Shown piece after piece: positions 7,413 to 16,594 of a DNA stretch of 64,000 bases (positions within the stretch are counted from its first letter, which is position 1; every line of letters begins with the position of its first letter). The position numbers were made by a program, and so were the translations under genes. The DNA lies in contig NZ_JBBOPI010000001.1 in the NCBI RefSeq assembly GCF_038003525.1, forward strand, positions 2,099,001-2,163,000. The letters are read 5' to 3'. The DNA is from Solibacillus sp. FSL H8-0538. Its GTDB lineage: Bacteria; Bacillota; Bacilli; Bacillales_A; Planococcaceae. The notes beneath the pieces are model-generated. The model did no database searches. It was not told the DNA's origin and was given only the letters and a program-made list of their open reading frames with translations.

Positions 7413-9521
7413 TTATGATTCGCTTTTCAAATTTTTCATATAGTCATCAAAATCCTTGATATTCAATGGTTTACTAAAATAAAACCCTTGGCCAAATACG
7501 CAGCCATCTTTACTTAGTTCATCGACATGTTCTTGTAATTCGATCCCTTCAGCAATGACATTTAGACCGATTGTATTCGCTAAAGTTAATACAGCTTTTA
7601 CAATTGCGCTGCTCTCTTCATTCGTATGAATATCCTTGATAAAGGAGGCATCGACTTTCAACGTATTAATAGGTAGATGTTTAAGGTAACTGAGCGAGCT
7701 ATACCCTGTTCCAAAATCATCAACAGAAATATGGACACCCAGTTTTTGGATCTCTCTTAAAACGGGCAACGTACTTTTAACGTCAGCAAAAATACTTTCG
7801 GTCACTTCTAATTCTAGCCATTTTGGATGTAATTGAGTTTCTTTTAAAATTTCTTCAACTACATGAATAAAATTCGGCTCCACTAACTGACGGACCGAAA
7901 CATTAACAGATAACGTTAATGGCGGAAACCCATTTACCTGCCATTGTTTTGTTTGTCTGCAACTTTCTCTTAAAATCCATTCTCCTAACGGGGCAATTAA
8001 ACCTGTTTCTTCTGCCAAGGGTATAAATTTCCCTGGAGGAATTATTCCTAAATTCGGATGATTCCACCTCACCAAAGCTTCCATACCAAGTAGTTCATTC
8101 GTAGATATATTTAGTTTTGGCTGATACTCCAAATAGAACTGTTGCTCTTTAATCGCATTTCTTAAGGCAGTTTCAAGTAAATTACGTTCTAACGATTGAT
8201 TTTGGATCGTTGTATCGAATAGGATAAAATTATTTTTGCCACGTTCTTTTACATTATAAAGTGAATCATCTGCATTTTTGATTAGTTCTTCTGGAGATTC
8301 TCCATGTTCAGGGTAATTTGCTATGCCAATACTGCACGTGATTAAATGTTCCTGACCGTTAAATATTATAGGCGTTTGAAAATTCGTTAAGATGCGCTTA
8401 ACAATTGAAATTGTATCTTCCTCATCTGGCACATCTTTTAACAGGACAATAAATTCATCGCCCCCTAATCTGGCAGGCACGTCCGATTGGCGAATAGCCC
8501 CTCTGATTTTTTGTGCAGCTCCTATAATAACCGCGTCTCCTGCATCATGACCCCATTGATCATTAATTGATTTGAAATTATCTAAATCAATAAAAAGAAC
8601 CGACATTTTGGATCTCGATAATTTTCTATCCTCAATTTCAGTACGAAGCTGATTCATAAATGAACGTCGATTTGGAAAATTAGTCAAAGCATCATGATAA
8701 GCTAAATGATAAATTTTCTTTTCAATTTCTTTGCGACTACGTGTATCTCGTATGACCACTAGTAACAATTCATTCATTGAATAATTAGAACTGCTAATAC
8801 TACTAATATTTGCTTCAACTTCGAAATACTCTCCATTAACATTCCGAATTCTAAATTCTACAAGCCTTGTTTCTTTTTTTCTTCTAAAATATGAGTCAAT
8901 TTCTTTTTTGACAATTTCTACATCATCCGGGTGAATCAATTCAAACAAATTACTGTTTTCTAATAGCGCAAGGTTAATCTTTAATAAGGTTTGAAAAGAT
9001 GGGGATACATATTGAAAAGATCCGTTTCCTTCTATTAAAGAGACAAGATTAACTGTATTTTCGGCAATCAATCGATACTTTTCATTGCTTACCATTACTT
9101 CTTCCTCTAATTGTTTTTGCTTCGTAATATCAGTACGGATTGAGATGTATTGATACGGTATTTTCTTTTCATTCAAATATGGGACAATTGTTGTTTGTAC
9201 CCAATACATGGATCCATCTTTTTTTCTGTTCTTAATTTCACCTTTCCAAATTTGACCAAACCCAATCTGCTTCCACATTTCTTTGAAAAATGACTTCGAA
9301 TGATAGCCCGAATTCAATATCCGATGATCTTGTCCAAGCAATTCATTTCGGTCATATTGGGATACTTCACAAAAATGATCATTCACATAGGTAATCATGC
9401 CTTGTTGATCCGTAATCGCAACAATTGAAGATTGATCTAAAGCATATTCAATATCTTGAAGGGCTTTTATTTGTTTGGTCATATCCTCAACTCGGTTATT
9501 ATTATTATATTTGTTGTCCAT
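7413..9521 (-). CDS. PAS-PAS-GGDEF-EAL cyclic-di-GMP enzyme
   Basis: A 702-residue cytoplasmic signalling protein: a first PAS domain with PAC motif (about residues 25-140), a second PAS (about 150-275), then GGDEF (about 285-440) and EAL (about 455-700). RLGGDEF is intact and preceded by an RxxD inhibitory site (RQSD, five residues upstream), so diguanylate cyclase activity is plausible. The EAL domain keeps MEALVRW, the DDFGTGYSS loop and AEGIE, so phosphodiesterase activity is plausible too. There are no membrane segments; the PAS domains may bind haem, flavin or a small ligand. An N-terminal extension to 9557 is rejected: AAAGGAGC precedes ATG 9521. A second EAL protein is at 43.7 kb. Confidence 0.9.
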   Translation of the reverse strand: MDNKYNNNNRVEDMTKQIKALQDIEYALDQSSIVAITDQQGMITYVNDHFCEVSQYDRNELLGQDHRILNSGYHSKSFFKEMWKQIGFGQIWKGEIKNRKKDGSMYWVQTTIVPYLNEKKIPYQYISIRTDITKQKQLEEEVMVSNEKYRLIAENTVNLVSLIEGNGSFQYVSPSFQTLLKINLALLENSNLFELIHPDDVEIVKKEIDSYFRRKKETRLVEFRIRNVNGEYFEVEANISSISSSNYSMNELLLVVIRDTRSRKEIEKKIYHLAYHDALTNFPNRRSFMNQLRTEIEDRKLSRSKMSVLFIDLDNFKSINDQWGHDAGDAVIIGAAQKIRGAIRQSDVPARLGGDEFIVLLKDVPDEEDTISIVKRILTNFQTPIIFNGQEHLITCSIGIANYPEHGESPEELIKNADDSLYNVKERGKNNFILFDTTIQNQSLERNLLETALRNAIKEQQFYLEYQPKLNISTNELLGMEALVRWNHPNLGIIPPGKFIPLAEETGLIAPLGEWILRESCRQTKQWQVNGFPPLTLSVNVSVRQLVEPNFIHVVEEILKETQLHPKWLELEVTESIFADVKSTLPVLREIQKLGVHISVDDFGTGYSSLSYLKHLPINTLKVDASFIKDIHTNEESSAIVKAVLTLANTIGLNVIAEGIELQEHVDELSKDGCVFGQGFYFSKPLNIKDFDDYMKNLKSES

Positions 9522-9663
9522 TGGAATTAATGCTCCTTTAAAAAAATAGCTACACATTCCCTACTTTGTATACCTTTAATTAATAAAAACGAATCCTATA
9601 TCAGATAATTATATCATTTTTAAGGCGAATATATTAACTGTCAGTATTAAAAGTCTTATAAAC

Positions 9664-9701
9664 ACAAAAAAAGTACACGACTACAAAATCGTCACGTACT
9701 T
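9664..9701 (-). terminator. Terminator downstream of the rodA-like gene
   Basis: On the minus strand an AAGTAC...GTACTT stem with inner GAC/GTC-type pairs runs into a run of T. It lies downstream of the rodA-like gene and just upstream of the c-di-GMP enzyme gene. Confidence 0.6.
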
Positions 9702-9752
9702 CCATTCAGTAATATACGAGGAATATTCCCTTTTTTCTTCAAGCGATTCCAC

Positions 9753-9834
9753 AGGAAAATCGTGTATACGAATAGCACACTATTAATCACAAAAGGAAAA
9801 TCGTGTATACGAATAGCACACTATTAATCACAAA
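9753..9834. repeat. Perfect 41-bp tandem duplication
   Basis: Bases 9753-9793 and 9794-9834 are identical 41-mers (each starts AGGAAAATCGTGTATACGAA and ends TTAATCACAAA). They sit in a 480-bp gene-free gap between the c-di-GMP enzyme and the rodA-like gene. The rest of the gap (to 10038) holds no gene I can support. Confidence 0.9.
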
Positions 9835-10038
9835 CGAGTGCAACACCGAACTTTGGGTATTGTCCAAAAGTTCGAAAAAAACCACGAAAGAACATGTTCA
9901 TAATAATCGATTGACGATCAATAATTCGAAGTGAAAGCACAATTCCTACAAGCAGCGGTTACACAACTTGGATAATGGTGTGTCCTCAACTGTCTGACCC
10001 CATCTAGAACCTCAACTAGCAGGCTCCCTTATTGCCCC

Positions 10039-11211
10039 CTATTCCATCTCCCCCTCAGACTTGAACATATACCCCTCATACGATTTTTTAATTGATAACA
10101 CGAGACCGATTAACATCATATTCGATAGCAATGAACTACCACCGTAGCTAAGGAAAGGCAATGTCACACCCGTCACTGGTAATATGCCCATTGTCATGCC
10201 GATATTTTGGAATATTTGAAACGTTAGTAAGCCAATAATACCCGCGCCGGTTACGTAAGAAAAGTTGGTTTTCGCATGTAAAACGAGAATGACAATCCTA
10301 TGTAACAATAAAAAATAAATAAAAATAACGAGCGCTCCACCGATAAAACCCATTTCTTCCGCAATTGTTGAAAATATAAAATCAGTATGCTTCTCTGGAA
10401 CATATACTTCATTTTGTAAATAACCTTTCCCTGCAAGTTCCCCCGAGCCAATCGACAGAATTCCTTGCCGCGTTTGGTAGGCGGAATCACCATACTCAAA
10501 AGGCTGTAACCACCCGTTAATTCTCGAAATTTGATGCGGAGATAGCTGACCCAAAACATTTTCCGTATAAAAGCTATTGAAGTGAACATACATAACGACA
10601 ATGATGCTAATAATCGTTACAGGAATTAACGTTAACGTCAATAATAATTTTTTATTTAAGTTTGAAAAATAAATCATGGGGATTATCAACGCTAAATACA
10701 GCATGAGCATACCTGTATCTGGTTGTTCATAAACGATGAGCATTGGCGGAATTGTAATTATCCCTATTTTAAACAGCAGCCAGCAGCCTTGTTGTACAGT
10801 TGCCGCAATGAATTTTTCATCGTGTTTTTCGATGACGATTCCAACAACAAGTAAAAAAGCAAACTTCAAAAATTCAGATGGCTGAAACGTACCAATAAAC
10901 TTAATCTGATACCACGCTTTCGCTTCATTTATAGGACGTGCAATGCTCTCAGGTGCAAAAATTAAGCCAATTAACAATAAAGTGATGATCGCATAAAAAT
11001 ACCAAGAAACCTTTTTCAACTGGTCTAAGTCAAAAGAAGCTACACAAACTATAAGCACAATTCCTAAACAATAAAAAATGAGTTGCTTTAATACAAATGC
11101 CCCTGAATACTGTGAACTCATCACACTACTTGAATAGATAAAAAAGCAACTAATGATAGCTAAAACACATACGTATAACAAAATAGGTCTATCCACTATT
11201 TTAAGAAACAC
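10039..11211 (-). CDS. rodA: SEDS-family peptidoglycan polymerase (RodA/FtsW type)
   Basis: A 390-residue membrane protein with about ten hydrophobic segments. SEDS signatures are present: 'EKHTDFIFSTIAEEMGFIGG' (the loop with the catalytic Asp), 'GVTLPFLSYGGSSLL' near the C terminus and 'IGSGELAGKGY'. SEDS proteins polymerise glycan strands from lipid II with a partner class B PBP. Length and the lack of a long C-terminal tail fit RodA better than FtsW or SpoVE. The genome probably has several paralogues, so the symbol is a family-level call. It is a single-gene unit with a terminator downstream; no PBP lies next to it. Confidence 0.8.
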   Translation of the reverse strand: MFLKIVDRPILLYVCVLAIISCFFIYSSSVMSSQYSGAFVLKQLIFYCLGIVLIVCVASFDLDQLKKVSWYFYAIITLLLIGLIFAPESIARPINEAKAWYQIKFIGTFQPSEFLKFAFLLVVGIVIEKHDEKFIAATVQQGCWLLFKIGIITIPPMLIVYEQPDTGMLMLYLALIIPMIYFSNLNKKLLLTLTLIPVTIISIIVVMYVHFNSFYTENVLGQLSPHQISRINGWLQPFEYGDSAYQTRQGILSIGSGELAGKGYLQNEVYVPEKHTDFIFSTIAEEMGFIGGALVIFIYFLLLHRIVILVLHAKTNFSYVTGAGIIGLLTFQIFQNIGMTMGILPVTGVTLPFLSYGGSSLLSNMMLIGLVLSIKKSYEGYMFKSEGEME

Positions 11212-11319
11212 GGAATTTTCTCCTCTACTAAATAATTATCCAATATTTAGACGATAATGGTTCAATAGAGTTCCACATAATATGAATATTCCGACATTTC
11301 AACTAAGCTCAATAATTAT

Positions 11320-11541
11320 CTACTGTTCAGTTCCTTTCATTCCAAAACCTTCACCGAATTTTATTGAGTGTAATTGTCCGTTTGAAGCCCAATTTTCTCT
11401 TTCATACTCATCAAAAATAACGGTCACCCATTCTGCTTTTACATGTAATTTTTCCGCAGCTTCTTTAGTAATCGCTTCAACGAAATTTTGCTTTTGTTCA
11501 ATCGTTCTACCTTTAGCTATTTTCACTGTGATTATAGGCAT
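11320..11541 (-). CDS. 4-oxalocrotonate tautomerase family protein
   Basis: A 73-residue protein starting M-P-I-I-T-V-K. After Met removal, Pro1 would be the catalytic base as in the 4-oxalocrotonate tautomerase/YwhB family. The length (72 after processing) and 'GRTIEQKQNFVEAITKEAAE', the usual first helix, fit; 'VTVIFDEYERENWASNG' covers the second strand. These enzymes work as hexamers or similar assemblies and tautomerise 2-hydroxymuconate-like substrates. The physiological substrate in Bacillales is unclear. A GAGAGGA Shine-Dalgarno site precedes the ATG. It stands alone between the rodA-like gene and an EamA transporter. Confidence 0.85.
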   Translation of the reverse strand: MPIITVKIAKGRTIEQKQNFVEAITKEAAEKLHVKAEWVTVIFDEYERENWASNGQLHSIKFGEGFGMKGTEQ

Positions 11542-11660
11542 ATTACCAATCCTCTCTCATTTATTTTTGCTCACTACTGTCCCTGTATTCCCAATAAAGA
11601 ACCATGTATTTTTTGAATTATTTTATATACTTCCTCACTTCTTCAATGAAACCCTTTTAG

Positions 11661-11702
11661 TAAAAAAACAACCCAAGAAAATCATGATGATTTCTTAGGC
11701 TG
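11661..11702 (-). terminator. Terminator of the EamA transporter gene
   Basis: Minus-strand CCTAAGAAATCA and TGATTTTCTTGGG pair around a TCA loop and run into TTGTTTTTTT. Confidence 0.75.
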
Positions 11703-11731
11703 TCGCAGTTTATTTTTCTTCAATTTAACCC

Positions 11732-12625
11732 TTATTTTTTCCCGCTTGCAATCGATAAATAGCCGACGAATAACAGCATAAGTGCAACACCGACGAGCTG
11801 CCACGTCTGCATAATCGACCCGAGCCAGATCGCCGAAATGACCATTGCTGTTAACGGTTCGAAGCTTGATAGAATACTCGTTTCCACTGCTGAAATATAC
11901 TTCATACTACTTAGGAATAAGACAAAGGCAGTGGAACCAAGGAAAATAAGCGCCCCCATCATCCACAACATATTAGCATCCGCGAGTAGTGTCCATTCTG
12001 GCGTTGACCAAATTTGTCCCAGGATCGCGAATACAAGGCCACTAATCACCATGCCCCAGCCCACAACGGTTAGTACGCCCCATTCGTTCATTAAACGGAC
12101 GGGATATAATGTATAAAAGGCATATGTAAAACCTAGTAAAACACCCCACATAAGCGCTTTCTCACTCACAAGTAACGTTGATAGTGAGCCATTCGTTAAT
12201 AATAAATAAAGCCCCACTAGTGTGCCGACAATGCCAATAACCTGACTTCTCGGCGGTAGCTTTTTCTGCATAAAGGCAACATATAAAATAATAAATATCG
12301 GTGCTAGAAATTGCAGAAGTGTGGCAACGACTGCATCACTTTCTTCAATTGCCTTAACAAATGTGTATTGCAAGCCGACCATTCCAATAATACTAAAAAC
12401 CAGTAGCTGATTGCGCCACGCAGGTATTTTCCATACTTCAAATACCGGTTCCTTACGCACACCGATTAAGCATAGAATAAGCGTTCCTGCAATAATTAAC
12501 CGCACAGCAAGCATAAATTCTGCCGACATCTCTGTATTGTGAAGCATCCACTCCATCATTGGGCCAGTAGCACCCCAAAACATAGCGCCGACAACAACCA
12601 TAATAATTCCTTTCAAACGATCCAC
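11732..12625 (-). CDS. EamA/DMT-family transporter
   Basis: A 297-residue protein with ten predicted transmembrane segments in two EamA repeats (about 5-140 and 155-290). 'GAMFWGATGPMMEWML' in the first and 'SAVETSILSSFEPLTAMVIS' in the second are typical DMT features. Members export amino acids, metabolites or drugs across the cytoplasmic membrane; substrate cannot be deduced. Single gene with its own terminator. Confidence 0.85.
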   Translation of the reverse strand: MDRLKGIIMVVVGAMFWGATGPMMEWMLHNTEMSAEFMLAVRLIIAGTLILCLIGVRKEPVFEVWKIPAWRNQLLVFSIIGMVGLQYTFVKAIEESDAVVATLLQFLAPIFIILYVAFMQKKLPPRSQVIGIVGTLVGLYLLLTNGSLSTLLVSEKALMWGVLLGFTYAFYTLYPVRLMNEWGVLTVVGWGMVISGLVFAILGQIWSTPEWTLLADANMLWMMGALIFLGSTAFVLFLSSMKYISAVETSILSSFEPLTAMVISAIWLGSIMQTWQLVGVALMLLFVGYLSIASGKK

Positions 12626-12729
12626 AAAAAATCCTACTTCCTTTTCATTAGAAAAACCATAATATTAATATTTTTAGGTAGTTTACGAATCTATTTTATC
12701 ACGTCTCGACCTACTAGGAAAAGTGGATT

Positions 12730-13275
12730 TCATGCCAAAACATCCGTCTCAATGTAATTTTGTCCCTTCATATTAAAGAAATAGATGATGAGCATTACGT
12801 ACGCAAAGAGCACTGCAACAAGGAGAAATATGGCTGCCACACCCCCAGCTATTGACGAGGAATGTGTGAATACCTCAGGAGTGATCGCTACAATGAATAA
12901 AACCGTTAAAAAAAGATACTTGATTTTCTTTGTATACGCTTCCTGTCCAATAGGTCGTGCAATTTGCAGGCAAACCCTGAATAAATAATAATAGAAACTA
13001 AGCGATAACAAGGCATTCCCTAAGCCTAACAATGTCCACCCTAATGATAAATCTTGCTGTAAAGAACTAATAGTAAACATATAAATAATAATAATTGTAC
13101 CAAGTAAAATCGCTAGCCACTTTGCTACAACGGACCCCTCAAAGTGCTCAAGCTTTCCAAAGGCTGCTGCCATTAAAAAGAACCCAACAAAATCAGGAAG
13201 CCAGTCTATACCGATATTGATATCCAAGAAAATAAGAAAATGCCCGATAATTAGCGTTGAAAAAAAGTTTTGCAT
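12730..13275 (-). CDS. Multi-pass membrane protein of unknown function
   Basis: A 181-residue, strongly hydrophobic protein with about six membrane segments. The first is 'FFSTLIIGHFLIFLDINIGIDW' with 'LPDFVGFFLMAAAFG' directly after; this DINIG-DxLPDFVG pattern is seen in uncharacterised Bacillales membrane proteins. Its ATG immediately follows the TGA of the upstream gene (TGA|ATG at 13276/13275), indicating translational coupling. Because that upstream gene carries an internal amber codon, coupling would depend on restarts within the 3' part. No function is assigned. Confidence 0.65.
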   Translation of the reverse strand: MQNFFSTLIIGHFLIFLDINIGIDWLPDFVGFFLMAAAFGKLEHFEGSVVAKWLAILLGTIIIIYMFTISSLQQDLSLGWTLLGLGNALLSLSFYYYLFRVCLQIARPIGQEAYTKKIKYLFLTVLFIVAITPEVFTHSSSIAGGVAAIFLLVAVLFAYVMLIIYFFNMKGQNYIETDVLA

Positions 13276-14067
13276 TCAGTCAACTCCCTTTTTTAGTAGC
13301 TCCAGGATGACGTTTTCCGGTGGATAATTTAACGTCTCTCCGAATACGACCTGTGTCAGTGGTTCACCCTTCTGATCCACACCACTTAAAATAATATTGT
13401 GAAATGACTCATGCGCAAAACGGTAGTTATGTGTGTATTGAATGACTAGTTTTTCATTTGGTGCTGTTTCATACGGGAGCGTTAGCACTTCACCAGATGA
13501 ATTTTCTAGAACGAGCTCAGCTGTCTTAATCGTTGACGTCAGTGCTTCAATCTGAATTGATTCCGCAAGCGTCATGCTTAACTCTTTTTTATGTGAATTA
13601 ATTTCGATTAACAGTTTACTCTCGCTGTTCACGAAACTTATTTGTAAAGGAACTTGTACTGGTGCACTCTTTACGAAATGAAATTCCGCATACTGCAACT
13701 CATCCCGATGCTGTTTTAAAAAAGCAACATCCTCCAACGTTAAGTAAAAAACGGCATCCTTTAGCGCAACATATGTATAGTTTTCCCTTACTGGTATATA
13801 ATCAGGATCCCAAAACTAGATAAACCCATCTCCTAAATGGTAAAAATTACGCCCCCCAACTACGAAGAATTGTAGTACAACCGCGTCGCCACGATTCATT
13901 AAATAGCTTATGTCGAGTTGATTTTTTTCATAATCTTCAAATAGGATATGCTCTGTCACATCTAATATAAACGGCTTATCTAACTTTTGCTCTTCTCCAT
14001 ACCAAATACTCACGCAAATAACAATGGCTGTTGCACATAAACAGGCGATAAAACGTTTACTCAACAC
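13276..14067 (-). pseudogene. Secreted/anchored protein gene interrupted by one in-frame TAG
   Basis: One frame runs from ATG 14067 to TGA 13276 (264 codons) with a single TAG at 13818-13816. The first part (83 residues) starts with a membrane anchor or signal sequence (FIACLCATAIVICVSIWYG) and ends ...HLGDGFI. After the stop the frame continues FWDPDYIPVRENYTYVALKD and runs 180 codons more without interruption. The region between stop and the next possible start (TTG at 13737, without a good RBS) reads as normal coding sequence, so the two parts were one protein. A CAG-to-TAG change (Gln) is the simplest explanation. Function unknown; the beta-rich C-terminal part looks extracellular. Start-codon positions support one operon with the membrane gene after it. 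Confidence 0.8.
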
Positions 14068-14181
14068 ATCGGCCCCCTTTGCAATAGTGTAGCATAGACG
14101 GCAATTATATTGGAAAAATTAACAATATATAGGTATAACAGCACGTGAAAGTTGTTAATAGTATATGGAGGAGTGGATGAC

Positions 14182-14559
14182 ATGTATCGAACAATAGATG
14201 AACGTTTTGAGCTATTAGAAAAACAGCTTGAGAAGCAGGCATTTCAAATTAAATTAATGCAAAAAATAATTGCGGATCAACAGCAGTATGCACTATATGA
14301 TTTAATAATTTCAGCGAATATTTCAGAGGAAACATTTAGTGAACTGCATACCTTAACAAAACGCTATGAGCAGAAGCAGGAGCAATTACTTCCTGTTACG
14401 CTCAGTGATTTCGTTTATGATTTTCAGCGCATTATTGCAAAAGACGAAACAAACGCATATCCGCGCGATGTGTCGAGTTTGATTCCTCGCTGGCTCGGGG
14501 GGAATGCGGGTAATTTCGGCTTTTCTCAGAAGCTGTACGAGCAATTTTATGGAGATTAA
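14182..14559 (+). CDS. YhaI/DUF1878-like protein
   Basis: A 125-residue soluble protein. An N-terminal coiled-coil-like helix (ERFELLEKQLEKQAFQIKLM) precedes 'YALYDLIISANISEETFSEL' and 'LSDFVYDFQRIIA', a layout resembling DUF1878 (B. subtilis YhaI). That family has no firmly known role. GGAGGAG at 14167-14173 selects ATG 14182; the open frame upstream to 14152 is rejected. It is transcribed away from the amber-interrupted gene and ends at a strong bidirectional terminator. Confidence 0.6.
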   Translation: MYRTIDERFELLEKQLEKQAFQIKLMQKIIADQQQYALYDLIISANISEETFSELHTLTKRYEQKQEQLLPVTLSDFVYDFQRIIAKDETNAYPRDVSSLIPRWLGGNAGNFGFSQKLYEQFYGD

Positions 14560-14585
14560 ACCTTCCTATAGTCAAACCAGACAAA

Positions 14586-14617
14586 AAATCCCCGACGCAC
14601 TATATCGTCGGGGATTG
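14586..14617. terminator. Bidirectional intrinsic terminator
   Basis: AATCCCCGACG and CGTCGGGGATT form a near-perfect stem, with T-rich sequence on both sides. It serves the convergent YhaI-like and HEAT-repeat genes. Confidence 0.85.
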
Positions 14618-14623
14618 CTTGTT

Positions 14624-15058
14624 TTATTTACGGAGCTTTGCCATTTTTTCTTCAAGCCAAGCCATAAACTCATTTCCTTTAGAGCCTTCATACGCATCAT
14701 ACACATCTAAGCGCGTACGTTTTAATTTGTCTGCAAAATCTGCAACAGTCGAATCTTTCGGTAAGCTTTTTAAAATACGTATTAAAATTTTGTCCGTGCC
14801 CTTAATTAAATCGTATTTATGTGGCTGTGGTTTGGCCGCATTTTGACCAAAACCAACTAGTGCTTTATGTGCAGCTTCACGTACGGCTTGCACTGTGTCA
14901 TTTTCTAGACGATTATTTAGTAAATCGATTACTTTATCATCTTTATAGTTTGACAATTCCTTCACTGCATCTAAACGATCGCGCCAGCTAGAAGTATAGT
15001 TTGCCTTCTTTTTTAACTCTACATAGTTTTCTGGTAATTCTGTTTGAAATTTCGTCAT
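14624..15058 (-). CDS. HEAT-repeat protein
   Basis: A 144-residue protein. After an N-terminal lead, 'WRDRLDAVKELSNYKDDKVI' and 'DLLNNRLENDTVQAVREAAHKALVGFG' form one to two HEAT/PBS-lyase-type helical repeats. The C-terminal part is helical and charged (LEEKMAKLRK). HEAT repeats are protein-interaction scaffolds; partner unknown. Single-gene unit, convergent with the YhaI-like gene. Confidence 0.75.
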   Translation of the reverse strand: MTKFQTELPENYVELKKKANYTSSWRDRLDAVKELSNYKDDKVIDLLNNRLENDTVQAVREAAHKALVGFGQNAAKPQPHKYDLIKGTDKILIRILKSLPKDSTVADFADKLKRTRLDVYDAYEGSKGNEFMAWLEEKMAKLRK

Positions 15059-15386
15059 TATTATAAACTCCTCATATAGGCCATTTTAGGTTAGCCCAGT
15101 CTTTCTATTATAGAGGGTAACAGCCAAAAATGCAAAAGACCCCCAAAACGATGCCTTTCATTCATTTTTTTCTATCTACTATTGTTCACTACGATACCTT
15201 ATCATGTAGTCATGAAAAATAAGCCTGAGACCATTGTAATAATACACGACACAATATCATGTGCATGCATAGCAAAAATATTTCCCCTCAGTATGGATAT
15301 AAAGCACGTTCTGAAATATACAACTTACATCATGCAGCAATTAATATAACAAAGGCTTTAATTCCATCTTATTAGAAGGCAGGTTG
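15059..15386. other. Intergenic region, nothing recognised
   Basis: About 330 AT-rich bases between the HEAT-repeat gene and the esterase gene. I see no supported gene, strong hairpin or repeat family copy. Confidence 0.4.
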
Positions 15387-16322
15387 CTATTTCACATAGA
15401 TTTTCCGTTGTAAAAAGTCCCCGATTTTATCAATCGTTTCATTTATTTGAACTGTGAACGTATCGTTTTTTGTAAAATAACTATGCACAAGACCTTTTGC
15501 AATCGTAAGTTCTGCATCAACGCCTGCACTACGCAGCTTGTTTCCGTACTGAATTGCTTCATCTCGCAGTACATCATTTTCAGCAACAACGATAAAAGCT
15601 GGTGGTAAATCCGTAAAGTCCTTTGCGTGCAGCGGAGCCACTAATGGATTTTTCGCATCTTCCTGAGACCGGATGTAATAGTTACCAAACCACACCATTA
15701 CATCCTTATCTAAACCATACCCATTTCCAAACGTTTTATACGAATTACTGCTGTAGCTCAAATCTGTCACAGGATAAAGTAATAGCTGAGATGCGATTGC
15801 GCTCGGCTGCTCTTTTGCCAGTAAAGAGACTGCAATCGCTAAATTACCACCCGCACTATCGCCAGCAACTGAAATAATTTTTGGATTGCCGTTATACATA
15901 GCAGCATTTTCTTTTGTCCAGATGAATGCATCATAGGCATCATTAACAGGTGTCGGAAATTTAAATTCTGGTGCAAGACGGTAATCAACCGACAACACAA
16001 TGCTGTTTGTTTCATTTGCAAGTAACGCACAGCTCACATGGCATGTATTTAAATCATTTAACACCCAACCACCGCCATGATAATAAATAATAGTAGGAAA
16101 TGGTCCCTCCCCTATTGGAGTATAAATACGAACTGCAATATCCGCACCGTCACGAGCAATAAACTGCGTATCCTCAATAGACGCAAGAGGTGGAAGATCA
16201 GGTGTTGCTAGTGGCAAACAAGCACGCATACGACGCGCCTCAGTTGCTGTCATCGTTGTAATTGAAGGAAGTTTATTTGCTTTATATAAATAGCTTATTG
16301 TAATGTCCAGTAAGTACGTCAT
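15387..16322 (-). CDS. HSL-family (family IV) alpha/beta-hydrolase esterase
   Basis: A 311-residue esterase of the hormone-sensitive-lipase family. YYHGGGW is the oxyanion-hole motif; GDSAGG carries the nucleophilic Ser; the acid is Asp in ENDVLRDE; the base is His in GLVHSYF. The N-terminal cap region (about 1-60) is present. It hydrolyses short acyl esters; natural substrate unknown. There is no signal peptide, although the N terminus is moderately hydrophobic. Single gene. Confidence 0.9.
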   Translation of the reverse strand: MTYLLDITISYLYKANKLPSITTMTATEARRMRACLPLATPDLPPLASIEDTQFIARDGADIAVRIYTPIGEGPFPTIIYYHGGGWVLNDLNTCHVSCALLANETNSIVLSVDYRLAPEFKFPTPVNDAYDAFIWTKENAAMYNGNPKIISVAGDSAGGNLAIAVSLLAKEQPSAIASQLLLYPVTDLSYSSNSYKTFGNGYGLDKDVMVWFGNYYIRSQEDAKNPLVAPLHAKDFTDLPPAFIVVAENDVLRDEAIQYGNKLRSAGVDAELTIAKGLVHSYFTKNDTFTVQINETIDKIGDFLQRKIYVK

Positions 16323-16562
16323 TGTCGTTCACGATCCTTTTGTATGAGAGTTCATATGAATCCCTTTAATTCCAATTAACTTAGTATGTTATTAGTTTAA
16401 ACTATTTAGAGTGAAATTACAAATGGGGAGTTTACAGTTGTTTTTGACATGATGCTCGCAGTACTAAATCGCTGCCTAGGGGATCAATCTATTATGGTGG
16501 GGTGGGTATTTATCTAATCTTCGCGGTTATCTATCAAACTCCAAAATCCGAGTAAATAAATA

Positions 16563-16590
16563 AAAACACCCCGCGAGTTGCGAGGTGCCA
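16563..16590 (-). terminator. Terminator at the end of the Ter locus
   Basis: Minus-strand CACCTCGC and GCGGGGTG pair and run into TTTTTATTT, directly after the telA stop. A further 230 bases of intergenic DNA separate it from the esterase gene. Confidence 0.75.
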
Positions 16591-16594
16591 TAAT

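Noticed and set aside
11282-11698. Plus-strand open frame over the tautomerase gene
   Set aside because: It is antisense to a clear tautomerase with catalytic Pro1, has no RBS and no recognisable motifs.
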